Assembly (NCBI GenBank): GCA_024752435.1
Contig: CP103029.1
Coordinates: 496,001 to 560,000, forward strand
DNA: 64,000 nucleotides
Direction of reading: 5' to 3'
From: Allantophomopsis cytisporea
Lineage: Eukaryota; Ascomycota; Leotiomycetes; Phacidiales; Phacidiaceae
The translations under genes were made by a program, and so were the position numbers. Under the pieces are notes generated by a model. The model did not search any database, was not told the origin of the DNA, and worked only from the letters and a program-made list of their open reading frames with translations. Shown here in pieces: positions 47,579 to 59,345 of the stretch (position 1 is its first letter; each line of letters begins with the position of its first letter).

Positions 47579-48870
47579 TGATTTATATCATGTGATCGCG
47601 TATAGCAATTATTGACTTACACAATTCAGATTGGTCTCGATCCCTTGGATAATCTTTACATTGCCTTGCATGATAGATTTGAGAAAAATAATCTCTGAAT
47701 CCGACTTGAATATAAAAATCCCACTCGAAAGGCGTTATGTCTAAACAAGATAAGTTATGAATGGTTTAAGCCACTCCATTGCGACCAGGCTCGCTTTCAT
47801 TTTTATTCAACCATACATTTGTTCATTTCTCGTTCGATATCAAAACTCAATGCCTCGCAAAAGATATCATCAAAGACCAAAACAAAGGCTCTTGAAGATA
47901 GTTGCCAACCAAAAGCCATAGTCTGGTCAATATCCCCATCCCCATCATCTACTGGATCCCGTTCCCCATCCCGTCCTCTCTGAATCCCGCGGTCATCCCG
48001 ATTGCTCCACCTCAGGCATCTTAGTCAGGACCCTGCCCCATAATCCAGTTGGTCACAGCATCCAAACGCACCGCGCTCAACATGAGCCTCTCATACGCGC
48101 GGGTCTCAGGGGATGTCAACGAAGCATACAATTGGCAGACGGTAGATGGCAGCAGGGGACGGCAGAGCGACGCCTAGTGCGCGACGATATCGATGGGGGT
48201 CAAGGGACTTCTCCGACGTCAAACTCAATTGCGGAAATATACCGGGGGGCGTATGGTGCGACAGATGTGCCTGTGTGTCATTTGAGGCGGTGACGATAAT
48301 GATAATGGGACGGGGACAGAAACTTGGGTTTCTCAGGGTCAGATTATGTATGATGCTGAATGAGGATGTTGTGCGCTGTGGAACTATATTCCGTTCTGGA
48401 TGTTTGGGAAAAGGGGGGCCAGGAGTATTACAAGGAAAATCCAAGAGACTCTGAGAGTAGATAAGCTAGGAAATTTCACGGGAAAGACACTTTAGATCAG
48501 ATCGGGTTGCGCTTACTTCCAAGATTTTAGAAAGAGTCGAGATTTATCAAGATTTTTGATTATGAAGACACCTCACAATTTTGTATGACTCACATCGTTG
48601 TACTTACTCGACATCAGAATCTCTTCAAGTCGTGCAATACACTCTCTAGAAAATAGTCCTATATAAAAACATAAAAATACAATACACAACACGTGAAGAA
48701 AATCATAACAATCATCAGAAAGCCAAGCATTCACCGGTGTCAATGAAGAGATCACAAGAAAGAAAGAAAGAACACACAAAATGATATCATCCTCAGAACA
48801 AATAATCATGTTAACTCAAGCCTCACAAAGGCCATAAAATTCATAAAGTCATATCTTATCCTCCTCACTA
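47579..48870. other. Spacer between tRNA-Ala and the alcohol-oxidase gene
   Basis: 1.3 kb with no supported gene. A plus-strand frame at 48146-48454 and its reverse are low-complexity and lack family resemblance. The right end should hold the 3' UTR of the minus-strand oxidase. Confidence 0.5.
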
Positions 48871-50825
48871 TTACACCGTAATGCCCAATTCACGTCCGAT
48901 AATAACAGCCGCCTTCTCACCAACCACAAGGGCAGTATTATTTGTATTAGCGCCGACGTTCTCCGGACAAATGCTCAAATCAGCGACCTTGAGGCCCTTG
49001 GTGCCATATATATTGAGATCAGGGTCGACGACACCTCCATCGGCATGAGGACGCATGGCACAGGTACCGAGAGAATGCCAAGTGGTGTTGAGATTCGCAC
49101 GGATCCAGTCCTCGATAATCTTGTCATCTTCTTCAGAGTACTCGATATCTTTGATGTCGTCCGAGTTGAAACCTTCGGTAGCAAGAGCAGCAGCTGAGCC
49201 CTCGGCGAACTTAGGATGGCCAAGTTCGAGCTCGCCTTTGAAGTAAGGCAGGCGGCGGGCAATCTCACGGCTCATCTTGTAGGCCCAGAGCTGCTTCTTG
49301 ATGTCCGATGGGTGGCTCAGGAAGCCAGTATCAAAGTCGTAGCCGTCAATAACGTTTTCTTTGGAGTTGATATGGATGGACCCGCGAGAATATGGGTAGG
49401 CGGAGTAAGTACCCATGGTGATATATTGGCCCGGCTCAACAAGTGACGGGTCAGCAAGGAAGGCGTTGACGACACCACACAGCATAACGGGCTTTGAGGG
49501 ATACGGTGCGAAGTCGCGGTTCCAATCGGCTTCGAAGTCTGGGCCCAGCGACTTTACTTCGGCGGGAGACATGCGCAGCTTTGCACATACATCAATGGCA
49601 TTCCAACCTAGCATTGAGTCTTTCTCGCCAAGGGCCTTCACGAAGTCTTTGCGCCCAGATAGGATGCCGTCAATAGTTTCGTTCTCGTCAAGGTTTGTCT
49701 TGTAGGGGTACAGAACCAGATGATGGTCTTGGTAATTTTCGCCCACGGCAGGCACATCTGCCTTTACATCAATGCCAAGCTTCGTCAGGATTTCAGGATT
49801 GCCGACGCCGCTACGTTCGAGGATCTGTGGTGAACCGAGGGCACCAGCTGTGACGACGACGAGCTTAGAGGCCATGACAGTGCTGTGGATAGGCTTAGAA
49901 AGGGAAAGCGAGGGCTGATGTTCAGCGTTTGGCTTATATTCTACACCAATTGCGCGAGGAGGAGTGCTCTTGTCGAAGATTACACGAATGACTTTGGCTT
50001 CGAGGAGAAGGTGGAGGTTTGGGTGTTTACCATCCTGGAGGAGAGGATGTACATAGCAGTGTGCAGCGTCTTGACGCTTTCCTTCTGGCGATACATATCT
50101 TCGCCATTTCTACTCCTTATCAGCTTCATTCACTATTCAGGACTTCAGTATAGAGCACTTACACCAAAGCCACCACAAGAATCTAAGTCTTGCAGGTCTG
50201 CGATCTCCTTATGACCCATCTTCTTTATTGTTTCAAGAAAGGCAACTTCACTGGTGCCTCTGAAACCCCCGTCAGAAACATGGATAGGACCGTCATGCCC
50301 ATGCAAGCTTTGATCAATGTCCGAATCTTTAGGATGAAATGTCTCCATCTTCTTGCAAAGCGGTAACATATCTTTAGCCGACCAGCCCTCTGTCTTGAAA
50401 GAGTCAAAATCAATACCCTGCGCACGCGTATACATCATGAAATTGATTGATGAACCACCTCCAAAGATGCCGCCAGCTGGTACGATAGCCTCGCGATCAT
50501 TGAGGTATTTTGAGGGATTGGATTTATACATCTAAGGTAGAATTAGCCAGTCTTCTTGGTTGCCCAAGGTTCCTTCACTTGACTCAAAGGCAAGGGTTCT
50601 TTCAAGACTTACAAGAGCAGTCTTGCTGTCTGGAGCAAGATGGGATAGATAAACAGCAGGATTGACAACTGTTGGATCCTGAAAATTGTTGCGTCCACCT
50701 TCAATCAATAAGATTTTGAGATCTGGATTCGCCTTCGCAAGGCGTCCCGCAGCTACACAAGCAGCGGTACCACCACCTGCGAAGATGATATCCATTTCAC
50801 CTATACCCTCACTATAAGTCGTCAT
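48871..50825 (-). CDS. Alcohol (methanol) oxidase-like GMC flavoenzyme
   Basis: Three exons: 50825-50613, 50531-50163 and 50109-48871, giving 606 residues with all introns in phase 0 (81 and 53 nt). The FAD-binding Rossmann motif is GGGTAACVAAGRL at residue 17 onward; GIFGGGSSINFMMYTR is the first GMC signature; GALGSPQILERSGVG is the second; the active-site pair is His539 in TWHSLGTCAM and Asn582 in NVGANTNNTA. Segments such as DSKTAL, SSINFMMYTR and YEEEDDK-like EYSEEDDKIIEDWIR place it with fungal alcohol oxidases rather than glucose oxidases. It would oxidise a short-chain alcohol to aldehyde, making H2O2. It ends RELGITV, about 55 residues before the end of yeast methanol oxidases, and carries no C-terminal peroxisomal SKL-type signal, so its location may be cytosolic. 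Only 87 bp separate it from the upstream gene. Confidence 0.92.
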
Positions 50826-50912
50826 GTTGGGTTCCTTGGTAAGAATTGTTCTTCAGAATAATGATAATGGAATAAAAAATATAGAGAAAGTCTAATTAGA
50901 AATAAGGCATCT
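50826..50912. promoter_or_regulatory. 87-bp intergenic gap between secreted-protein gene and alcohol-oxidase gene
   Basis: This is very short for two genes on the same strand in this window. It is AT-rich and contains a TATATTTTTTATT stretch on the minus strand that could serve as a core promoter of the oxidase gene. Confidence 0.4.
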
Positions 50913-51690
50913 TCATGGTGGATGTGCACATCTATATACTTTCCAAGTCCCAGGTTCAGCATGTATGACCGGAGCACATTTCAACAGCCCAGCACACACA
51001 CAATTATGCAGCGTGCTCATGCCCGGCACGGGCACACAACCAGTACCATCACCTAAAGCAAGAGCGTCTGACGAATGACCAGGAGCATAAATGCGATCTA
51101 ATTGACCATAAGCCCTGTTATTTGCGACCTTTTTAGCATTGGCTAGAAAAATGCGGATAGCTTACCGCAAGGATTGCTTCCACCACTCTGGCTCGGCAAA
51201 CCAAATTGTCCTAGCATTCCCAGGATCTAACAAAGCTTGTGGCCCGCAGATCATTCATAGCCGCACCTGAATTTCCATAGTATCCTTGAAATAACCTACT
51301 ACGTAGAGTTATCGTGCCGTGTTGTCTGGTACTTACACATAACGTTGACGGCAGAAGAGAATATGGCGGAATAGGTCGCTAGCCGGTCGTTGGGTAGATC
51401 AATTTCAGGACAGAGTTCAAGTCATTCCTTCATTATACTTCCCGTTCCCAAGTTGCTCTTATGAATTGTATCAAATCCGTTGAACCAGATGTCAGATAAC
51501 CTGATGTGCTGACCAATCTGCTGTATTGTATGTAAATAAATCCCAGGTGAGAAGCAGGTGAAGTTCAGCACGTAGAATGTCAATCCACCTGTATCTACAA
51601 AGCATTGCAAATCTGCCCCAGAAACACAATCACGCCCAAACCAATTATTCCCGAGACGAAAACAGTGCATCTAAAACCACCGGAGGCCAT
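50913..51690 (-). CDS. Probable small secreted protein, exon structure uncertain
   Basis: A likely first exon starts at 51690 with a good signal peptide (MASGGFRCTVFVSGIIGLGV, then IVFLGQICNA). The frame then breaks, so introns are needed. The 3' part is more secure: a segment ending SLLDPGNARTIWFAEPEW followed by WKQSLR is joined over an intron (GTAAGC donor, AACAG acceptor) to a last exon AYGQLDRIYAPGHSSDALAL, rich in Cys (CVPVPGM, NCVCAGLLKCAP, YRCAHPP), with stop at 50913-50915. One model joins the signal exon through acceptors near 51505, 51380 and 51240, keeping frame throughout, but donors there are weak. I do not recognise a family. A cysteine-containing secreted protein next to an oxidase gene fits an effector or a cell-surface protein; this is inference. 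Confidence 0.4.
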
Positions 51691-54600
51691 TTGCCTTTGA
51701 AGCGATAATCTGATTGGACAGACGAGTATTGACGCCGAGGTACATCCAACGAGGATGACTGTCAAAGGCCCAAATGAGAAAAGGCTCGTTCAAAGCGTAT
51801 GTGGACTTTGACAGAGAGGGGCTGGGGTAGACCTAGAGTATCTTACCTCGCAGTTAGGGGGTTGAATGGATGGATGATATGGTGGGAGGTCAATATGATC
51901 TAGGGAACAGACGCACCAGATCAGGGGACTTGATGGGGTATTTGGGAGGTAGCATGTAACAAGTGACTAGGTGAAGTAGGCCCAGGCACTATAGTACGAG
52001 CAGGGACCACTATTGTCACGCAAGGACAAAATAGTAAATCAGTTTGGTCGCAGACCTGTGGAGGCTCAGTGAAATGAGTGAACAGAGTGAACTGATGGCC
52101 GTGCAAGCGCAGTAGCACAGATCAAGAAGGATAATATTAATACGAACGATCAGACAGTCACAGTGCTGCTCTCTTGGCACTGGTAGATGAGACTCTGTTG
52201 GCACGGAGGTCTTGTTCTGGAACCTTTCACTACTGCACTGTGTATTCGAGCTTCGATACGGCCGTGGATCTGGGGAAGTGCGGGGTAAGAACACGCACTA
52301 GGTCGGAAGGATAAAGATAAAGTAATGTATTTATGCAACAAGTGGCATTGATGCGCGCAGACTACGTAACAGGTTGATGGTCGACGATAAAGAAAGAAAC
52401 AGTGGTGTAGCGCTTCGACGAACATGAAGCTGAAAGATGAAATGAGTTGTAGAATAATCCAGTAGATTGAGACGACGATGGTGATGACAGGGAAGATGTC
52501 GGTGGTTGTTTGATTGAATTGTGTGGTGTGGTGAGGCGTGGTGATAAGGTATGAGATAGATGAGTATGGATGAGGACATACAAAGCACGTGTACTAGGTA
52601 GGCTATTATCTACACAGCACATCCATCACACGGGAATGAGAGGATCAACGGCGGAGAGAGAGAGAGAAAGGTTATTCTACACTTCAAGTAGCCCTTCTGC
52701 AGTGGGAGCGTTGAGAAAGTTAAAATTCTACGGTGACAGATAACGGAAGTATTTCCATCTATCTGTATGTGCGGATGTTATCAATTGTCCACAATCTGAT
52801 TATGTCCATCGACAAATGCAGACAGTATGAGAACAAGGTACTTGCACAGTCACAAATGATTGTCTCCGAGATACTCCCTTATGCCTACCCCTTACCGACT
52901 TTCTTTTATCTTATTAAGGGTCCTGCAGCTGACAGTGCGTATCGTACTGCAGCTGACGAACTACGTGTCGCCATGGAATGAAAGACGAAATGCAGTGAGA
53001 CTTCCAATATGATTCATTGTAGTCCAAGTACATCCATGTCGTCTGTAGATCATACATGTATACGTCGTACATACATTCATCCATCTCTCCATCCATCTAC
53101 GGTCAATGACTAGGATGCTACCGCCATCATTGGAGCCTCGCTGCGTCAGACATGGATCTCGAGCATCACCAGCACACCACTCATACCAAACCAACCTGCA
53201 TTATCTCAAGTCAACGGTATGCTATCTCCCCTCATATCCAGCAAGGTAAGACACGGCAGAGTGTCCATACGGCCGTACCCGCATTTCACTGTAAGCTCTT
53301 CTGGGTACAACAGGGTAGAACATGGTTCTCCAAAAAGCGCAGCAAGGCGTATTCCATAGTTCCGCAACAATAATAATAGCCCACCCCACAAATACGACCC
53401 CGCGACGGAGATGCCTCGGCAGCGCATGAACGTTTCACGGGGAAGTACTACGTAGACAGCAAAAACCTAGAGATACTTGGTATCCGCATGGTCTATCGTC
53501 GCGAGTATCACCTGGACAACACATTTAATCTACCAGTGTTCAAGGTCGCCAAAAGACTTAAGCATAAAGTGAGCAGGCCTGTTGATACCCAATACGAAAG
53601 CCCAGAACCACTACCCAGAAGCCATTCCCGACTGATATATACCACGTGGCTATGTAGTACAACGACGAATACCCACGGGTATCTACGGTAGCCCCGAGGA
53701 GAATGTGGGGAAATCCGGGGTAGTATACGGCCGTTATGGTTAAGGAGGATGGTGCTATGACGACAGATGTAACATAGTAGCTGGAGGATCGCAGGAACGA
53801 TGTGTGGGAAATATGTTAGAGCGAGAACAAAGCCCATACTTCTCCTATTATCCATAATCGAACTCTCCGGATCCGAATGCGGATCATGCACTAGCGGATA
53901 TAACATATAAGTCATCGGCGTACGTAGTGGATGAGAAGGTGATTGCGGAGCACATGAAGGTAGATGCTGGATTAACATAACACTCTTTGTGATTGCTGAG
54001 ACTGTATGTATGATTAGAGCCTATAGAGAGTCCCGCAAACATGTGCAGAAGATTCCCACATCCTGCATTTTTGATACGGGCGCTATCCACTTGCCATTCC
54101 AGCGTCACCAGATAATGATGATGATGATGATGAATACACTTGCGTTGCAGCTAGTAGATAATCGGACAGACCTGACGATCAAGTTCAAGAGTGTGCACGT
54201 AAAATCCGCACGGGCAGCTTGAAACGCCCAGAGTATCCGAACATCATATGTACAAAACAGACAATGATCACGCATGTCTCACGTCGGCACTCATAGGGAA
54301 GCAGCCAAGTAGGAATAGAGGCTTTTCTATCCCGGACACTAATGTACACTCATCTCATGCTCGCCATGAGAAAAGAAATAAAGGAAGACCAGGAGACGCC
54401 TTATCAGACAGCTTGCAAGGGTCGACAACTACTAAGAGCTGACTCTTGCGATGACACTAAGTGGCCCCATCGTTATTAATAGCTGGACCTTAGCTGTAAA
54501 GAGGCTGCAAGCTGTAAAAGCAGCAAAGTTTCCTGTTCCAAAAGCAAAAATGGTTATGCTGGAAAATTCGACCTGAAGCAATTATGACCACGGAAATACC

Positions 54601-54899
54601 AAAACAATGCAATGGGGCGCAGAAATGGCCATTGCGCTGAAGGTAGAGCAACGATCACGAAAAGGATCCCAGGAACAGCCCACCGGTTAGAAAAGAAGAA
54701 AGAAGAAAATAAAGTAAAATAAAAAGCTCCGTTTCCCAGTCAGCACCAAAACCAATAGTAAATGAGGAGAAACTAAACGCCTTGCCCCTGCCTTTCCATT
54801 CCATTCCATCCCATCCCATCCATATCCTTACTCACATTGGTATCGCAGCGCAGCCATCATAACTCATAATTCCAGAGATTTCTTTCTAGTTAAAAGCCT
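51691..54899. other. 3.2-kb gene-free stretch with microsatellite
   Basis: No frame resembles a protein or joins to a neighbour. It holds promoter space for the small secreted gene and the 3' UTR of the demethylase gene, plus a (ATG)6 microsatellite at 54115-54132 and several C/T- and GA-rich tracts (around 52640-52670). I see no transposon ends. Confidence 0.45.
54115..54132. repeat. (ATG)6 microsatellite
   Basis: Six perfect ATG units in noncoding sequence. Confidence 0.85.
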
Positions 54900-57800
54900 T
54901 TAAGCTTCTCTCTTCGCAACCTCAGAAACATTTCTCATAATTCGCTCCAAGTATCCACCCAAATCAGGAGGGCAATCGACAAGCGAAGGGCTCGTCTCGA
55001 CGCCGGTGACTATCCGCGTTGACTTGGGTGTCTGCAAAGCAGGCGTTTGTTCTTCCTGCTTGCGCTGAAAGTATTCCTGATGTGGGTACAACGGCTTATC
55101 TTTATCTGCAGAAGCGAATGGGGCGATGGGGGTAATAGCTTCTGGAGTGATTGGAGCTCGATCTGGTGTGGCTGGAGGAGCATTTGAAGCGGAAGTTACG
55201 GAACCTGCAGCCTGCGCTGCGTATTTAGGTGGGAGGATTGGTGTTGTAGTAAGAGGTGCTTGATACTTGGGCGGTAAGATTGGTGGAGGAGTTGCAGTTT
55301 TAGCCTTGGTTGGAGTCTGGGCTTGTATCTGATATTTCTGAGGTAGAATGGGAGGAGGAGCTGCAGTTACTGTAGGAGCAGAAGGCTTCGCAGGGGCTGA
55401 TGATGGTGTGGGAGGCTGGTAGTTCTGATGCCAAATCGAAGCAGTCTTGGTGTATTCTTGCCTGATAGCAGGATGCAACTGACCTGGTGGCTTCTTCTCC
55501 CAAATGTTTGCAGCTGGCTTTGTAATGGGCAGGTTTGACATTCTTTGTTGGGTTGGCGTCGATGAACTAGATATAGAAGCATAGATACCGCCGTAAGTTT
55601 GTGGCTTAGGCATTGAAACCGACGAGGGTGTTGCGCCTGCTGGGGACAACGAGGTCCGAATGTTGGTATTATATAGTGGACGCGAGTGTGCGAGAGTTGG
55701 TGATGGTGACGGGCCGACTGGGCCTCCATAGATAGACATTGTATTATAGGAAGCAGAAGTACGTCTGCTGTGATCGTAGAGTGCCTTCGGGTCATTTCTG
55801 TAGAAGGAGACGATATCGCCCTCGTAACCATTCATGAATCCGCTGTTGAATCCTGGTCTGTATGGTGACTTGTAATCCAAAGGTGAATGGTTGTGCTCCT
55901 TTTGCAGGTATGCATATTTGGCGAATGGATTTGGGTTTGGACGTTTAGCTCCCCCACTACTAGATGGACGACCTGCCAGATATGAAGGACCGCTGGTCGA
56001 GAAGGAATTTCGACTGCTTGTCTGACTGGAAATGCTTCCACTTCTTTGATTTTGATAGCTTGGAGTGCTGCTATTTCTCTGATGCTGATGTTCATTCGCT
56101 TTTGGAGGAGCCATAGACCTAGAGTTTGGAGGAAGACTGTAACCGGGTGGAAGAATTGGCGGCCGCCATTGAGAAGTATGTTGGACCTGTGGACGCTGAA
56201 TGCTTTGCTCAACAAACTTCCGCTGCATATTGTATGCTGATTGATCGATCTGTGAGTTGCTGCGTGGTTTGTAGGTGTAGGGCTTGTCGGATTTGACAGG
56301 AACAGAGTTTATATTGTGACTGGGAGGCTTAACAATAGTTTTTGATGGATTCGAAGTGTTGGAGTTTGAAGTTCTTTGTGATGGATAGGATGCTGCCATA
56401 GATTGTCGTTGGGTTGGAAGTGGAGCAGCAGGCTTAGGAAGACTATCTAAGAAGTTGCTCTTGGTATTGTAAACCTTAACCTTTGGATCATGTGTATACT
56501 GAGCTCTGGCAAGAGTTGAAGAGCCTCCTAAGTAGTACCAGAGCTGGTGCTCTTTACCGAGATCGACCTTGGCTTGATGTGGGTTCTTCGGCTTAGCAGT
56601 ATGGAACTCAGCCCAGACTTCCTTACCGTCGGTGAAGACATCGTCGGCGCGCGGAAGATCATCCGCCAAGCGCTTACTCGTAACTAGCGATTGCTTCGCC
56701 TGCTTCGAAGTAGGCATAGGGATAGCGTTGGCAGAAGGCTTTGGTAGATGGTAGTCCGACGGGTCTGGCACGAGAAGCCACTTATATGATACCTCAGTTG
56801 GTTCACTAAAATCATTAGCATATGAGTCTTATAATGCTGTTTCTTGCTGTACATACCTTCCACGAGGTTGAATACTTAACAATAGCATCTCCTCACACTT
56901 GCGGTTTTCCAGAACAGTACCAGCGAAGATCTCTCCGCGGTATTGTTGCATTTGAACAGTCTGTCCAACTCCCACTGCCAGTGCAGCACTCTTAATACGA
57001 TCATCGTTCTCAAGAGCGAAACTATCGGTCTTCTTGTCACGCTTAGTTCGGTGGAAGCGACAACTGAACTCGATGGCTTCATCCTTGTACTCGGTACCAT
57101 CTTCGCCAAAGACGCAAGTCTCCCCGGCTTCAACGAAGACACCAGCAGCCGCGGCACAGGTAGCGTGATATGCACGAACGCACTTCTTCTGAGAGCACTG
57201 CATGCAAGCACCCTTGACGGATCGGCAGTAGTTGCACTTCAGTGCAAGTCGAGCTTTGTCGATATCTGGTACACCAACAACGATATCTGCACCCTTTGCA
57301 TCCTTCTCGACAGCAACTTCGACGGTATACTCTGCGCAGAGACGATGGGCCTTCTTGCCCTCGGAAGTTGGGAGAAGTTCCAAGTCAGGTCTATCATTAG
57401 GACACAGAACACAAGGCTCCTTAGCGGGACCCTTGGGTCTGAATCTGATCCTTTTGATCATTTGCTTGCCGTCTTGGTTTGTAGTGCGCTTACGCTTGAT
57501 CCCAACCTTGACCTTTCCGTTGGTGCTGTCTAGAGGCGTCAAAACGGTGACACCCTCATCGTCATCACCCTCATCCTCCTCCTCAGTATACTCGTAGTAT
57601 TCGGGTTCTGGTGAAGGAGTTGGCCAACCATAGTGCTTGCGCTCGATTTCTTGAGCATCAATCCAGACACTATCTTGTGCTTGGGCACAATCGCATCGTT
57701 TCGCCCTCTTGCCATATTCGAACCAGTTCTCTAGACCAAAGTTAACGGCCTCGGCACAGTTGTATCCAAGATTGTAGCCGGAATGATAGCCGTAGGGGAA

Positions 57801-59345
57801 GGTGATGATGAATTCTCCTGGGTGGTGAACAATCTTGTTGACCTTGACTCCATAGTTTGCTTCAAGACCAGATGGGGAGATAAGGAAAGTCTTGTGGCGC
57901 AGGAATTGGTCGCAGGCTTTCGCGTCCTCTGGGAACAGATTCTTCATAGCCGCCTCAAATCGTGGGGCATCACCTTGGCTAATGCTATACCATTGCTTCG
58001 GAGCACCAAAATGTAGATAGTTGATTGAGTATAGATCAACATCTTCCAAATGCCAGGCGAATGTTGCCTTCCACATACCCAAATATAGGTAGGCAGTGTT
58101 GACGCCAGGAATCTTCTGATCGCCCATGCAATCAAGTACGTTGGGAAGATTACCAAGGTTCCAATTCTTGGTTGCATCAGTGAAAAGAGAGCCTGGCATA
58201 TCTGCACCATACAGTGGAGGAGCATATGTCAGGGAACGCCAATAGCTCTTCTCCATCTCCTCGCATTTCTCACGAGAGTATTCTGCATGGTCCTCATAAT
58301 CGAAGCCTTCGAATGCAGCATGGTCAATTTTGCCAGCATTAGCTCTTCTATTGTTGAGGCGTCGAGTGCTGACTGATGCCTCTTTCACCTCATCGTCACC
58401 ATCATCATTGGGCGAGTCGGGTGTGGGAAGTCTGGAGTCTTTGACCTCAGTAGAGTTCTGAGAGGTTTTGGTTTTCTTGGCAGGCCGACCGGGACCTCTC
58501 TTTGGGCCACCAGGACCAGCAGATGCTCTATTGCCAGGTCGGATCGTTCGAGCTGCTCTACCCATAAATTCCTGGTTGGGTCTTCGCTCTCCTCTTCTAG
58601 CTGGAGGCTGGTGTTCTGGACGGTCACAGACAGCGCGCCACTCTGGGAGGTTGTAGGACCTGGAATGTTGAAGATTGAGTTGTCTGTATCCTTTGGCGTT
58701 ACTGCCTTGTATCTCTTGCGAAATCGGTTGGTGGACTCGGATTGTCTTGATAGTCTCATCGAGTCGAGGCTGTTTCTTGACCCATTCAGGTGGTGCAATA
58801 ACCTTTGCAATACCAGTTTGCATTCCCCAGTAGTTGACTACTCTCTTCATCTATATTGTGATAAAGTTAGCTTTGCCAATGTATATTATGATTTAACCTA
58901 CATAACTCTCAAATGGCTCTTCGAAATCTTTATCGGTTGGTTTGAACACCGGAACACCGCCATCAAACTCGAGTGGCTCGATTATTTCCGACGCAGCCTC
59001 GTCGGCGACGTTGGCGGGGTCTGTTTCGATCGACTGGGTAGTCTGAGTGGGTATATCTTCGGTCTTGGTACTGACGACAGCTAGCTCCGTAACAACAGTG
59101 TCTACTGGGTTTGACGTAATGTTCGGAACCTGATCAGCATCTTCCATCGTGGTGTCAATGGCAGCCTTGATCTTCTCCTTCATGAAATTCGCGGTTGGTT
59201 CCTCATCGAGGGCGTCATCCAACTCGGATAATTCTGAGTCGCTATCATCATGTTTGGTGGTAGTGGAATCTGGTGGAGAGTGAAGACCTGGTGCAACAAT
59301 GCCTTCAGCCTTCACCAGTTGTGCAGAATCGATTTGCGCCGACAT
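54900..59345 (-). CDS. KDM4/Rph1-type JmjN-JmjC-PHD histone demethylase with long low-complexity tail
   Basis: Three exons: 59345-58902, 58850-56857 and 56805-54900, giving 1447 residues. Introns are 51 nt each, at GTAGGT and GTATGT donors. An acidic N-terminus (SELDDALDEEPT) leads to JmjN (VPVFKPTDKDFEEPFESY into YWGMQTGIAKVIAPPEW). An AT-hook-like basic stretch (GPKRGPGRPAKKTK) follows, then JmjC with the Fe(II) ligands His415 and Glu417 in FAWHLEDVDLYSINYLHFG and His504 in YGYHSGYNLGYNCAEAVNFG. The extended PHD region has CVLCPNDRPDLELLP, CNYCRSVKGACMQCS and HATCAAAAGVFVEAGETC. The enzyme should remove methyl groups from H3K9 or H3K36 using 2-oxoglutarate in the nucleus. The last 600 residues are Pro/Ser/Gln/Thr-rich and disordered; I see no C2H2 fingers of yeast Rph1. 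The tail could be mistaken for a separate gene but is spliced on in frame. Confidence 0.92.

Noticed and set aside
48106..48454. Overlapping plus and minus ORFs of about 100 codons
   Set aside because: No start context, splice partners or family; mutual shadows in GC-richer noncoding sequence.
52016..52622. Minus-strand frames in the 52-kb spacer
   Set aside because: Ser/Thr/His-rich low-complexity translations of simple sequence; no protein features.
54900..56805. Separate gene for the Pro/Ser-rich protein downstream of the demethylase
   Set aside because: Splicing at 56857/56805 continues the reading frame exactly (split Ser codon), so I treat it as the tail of the same protein.
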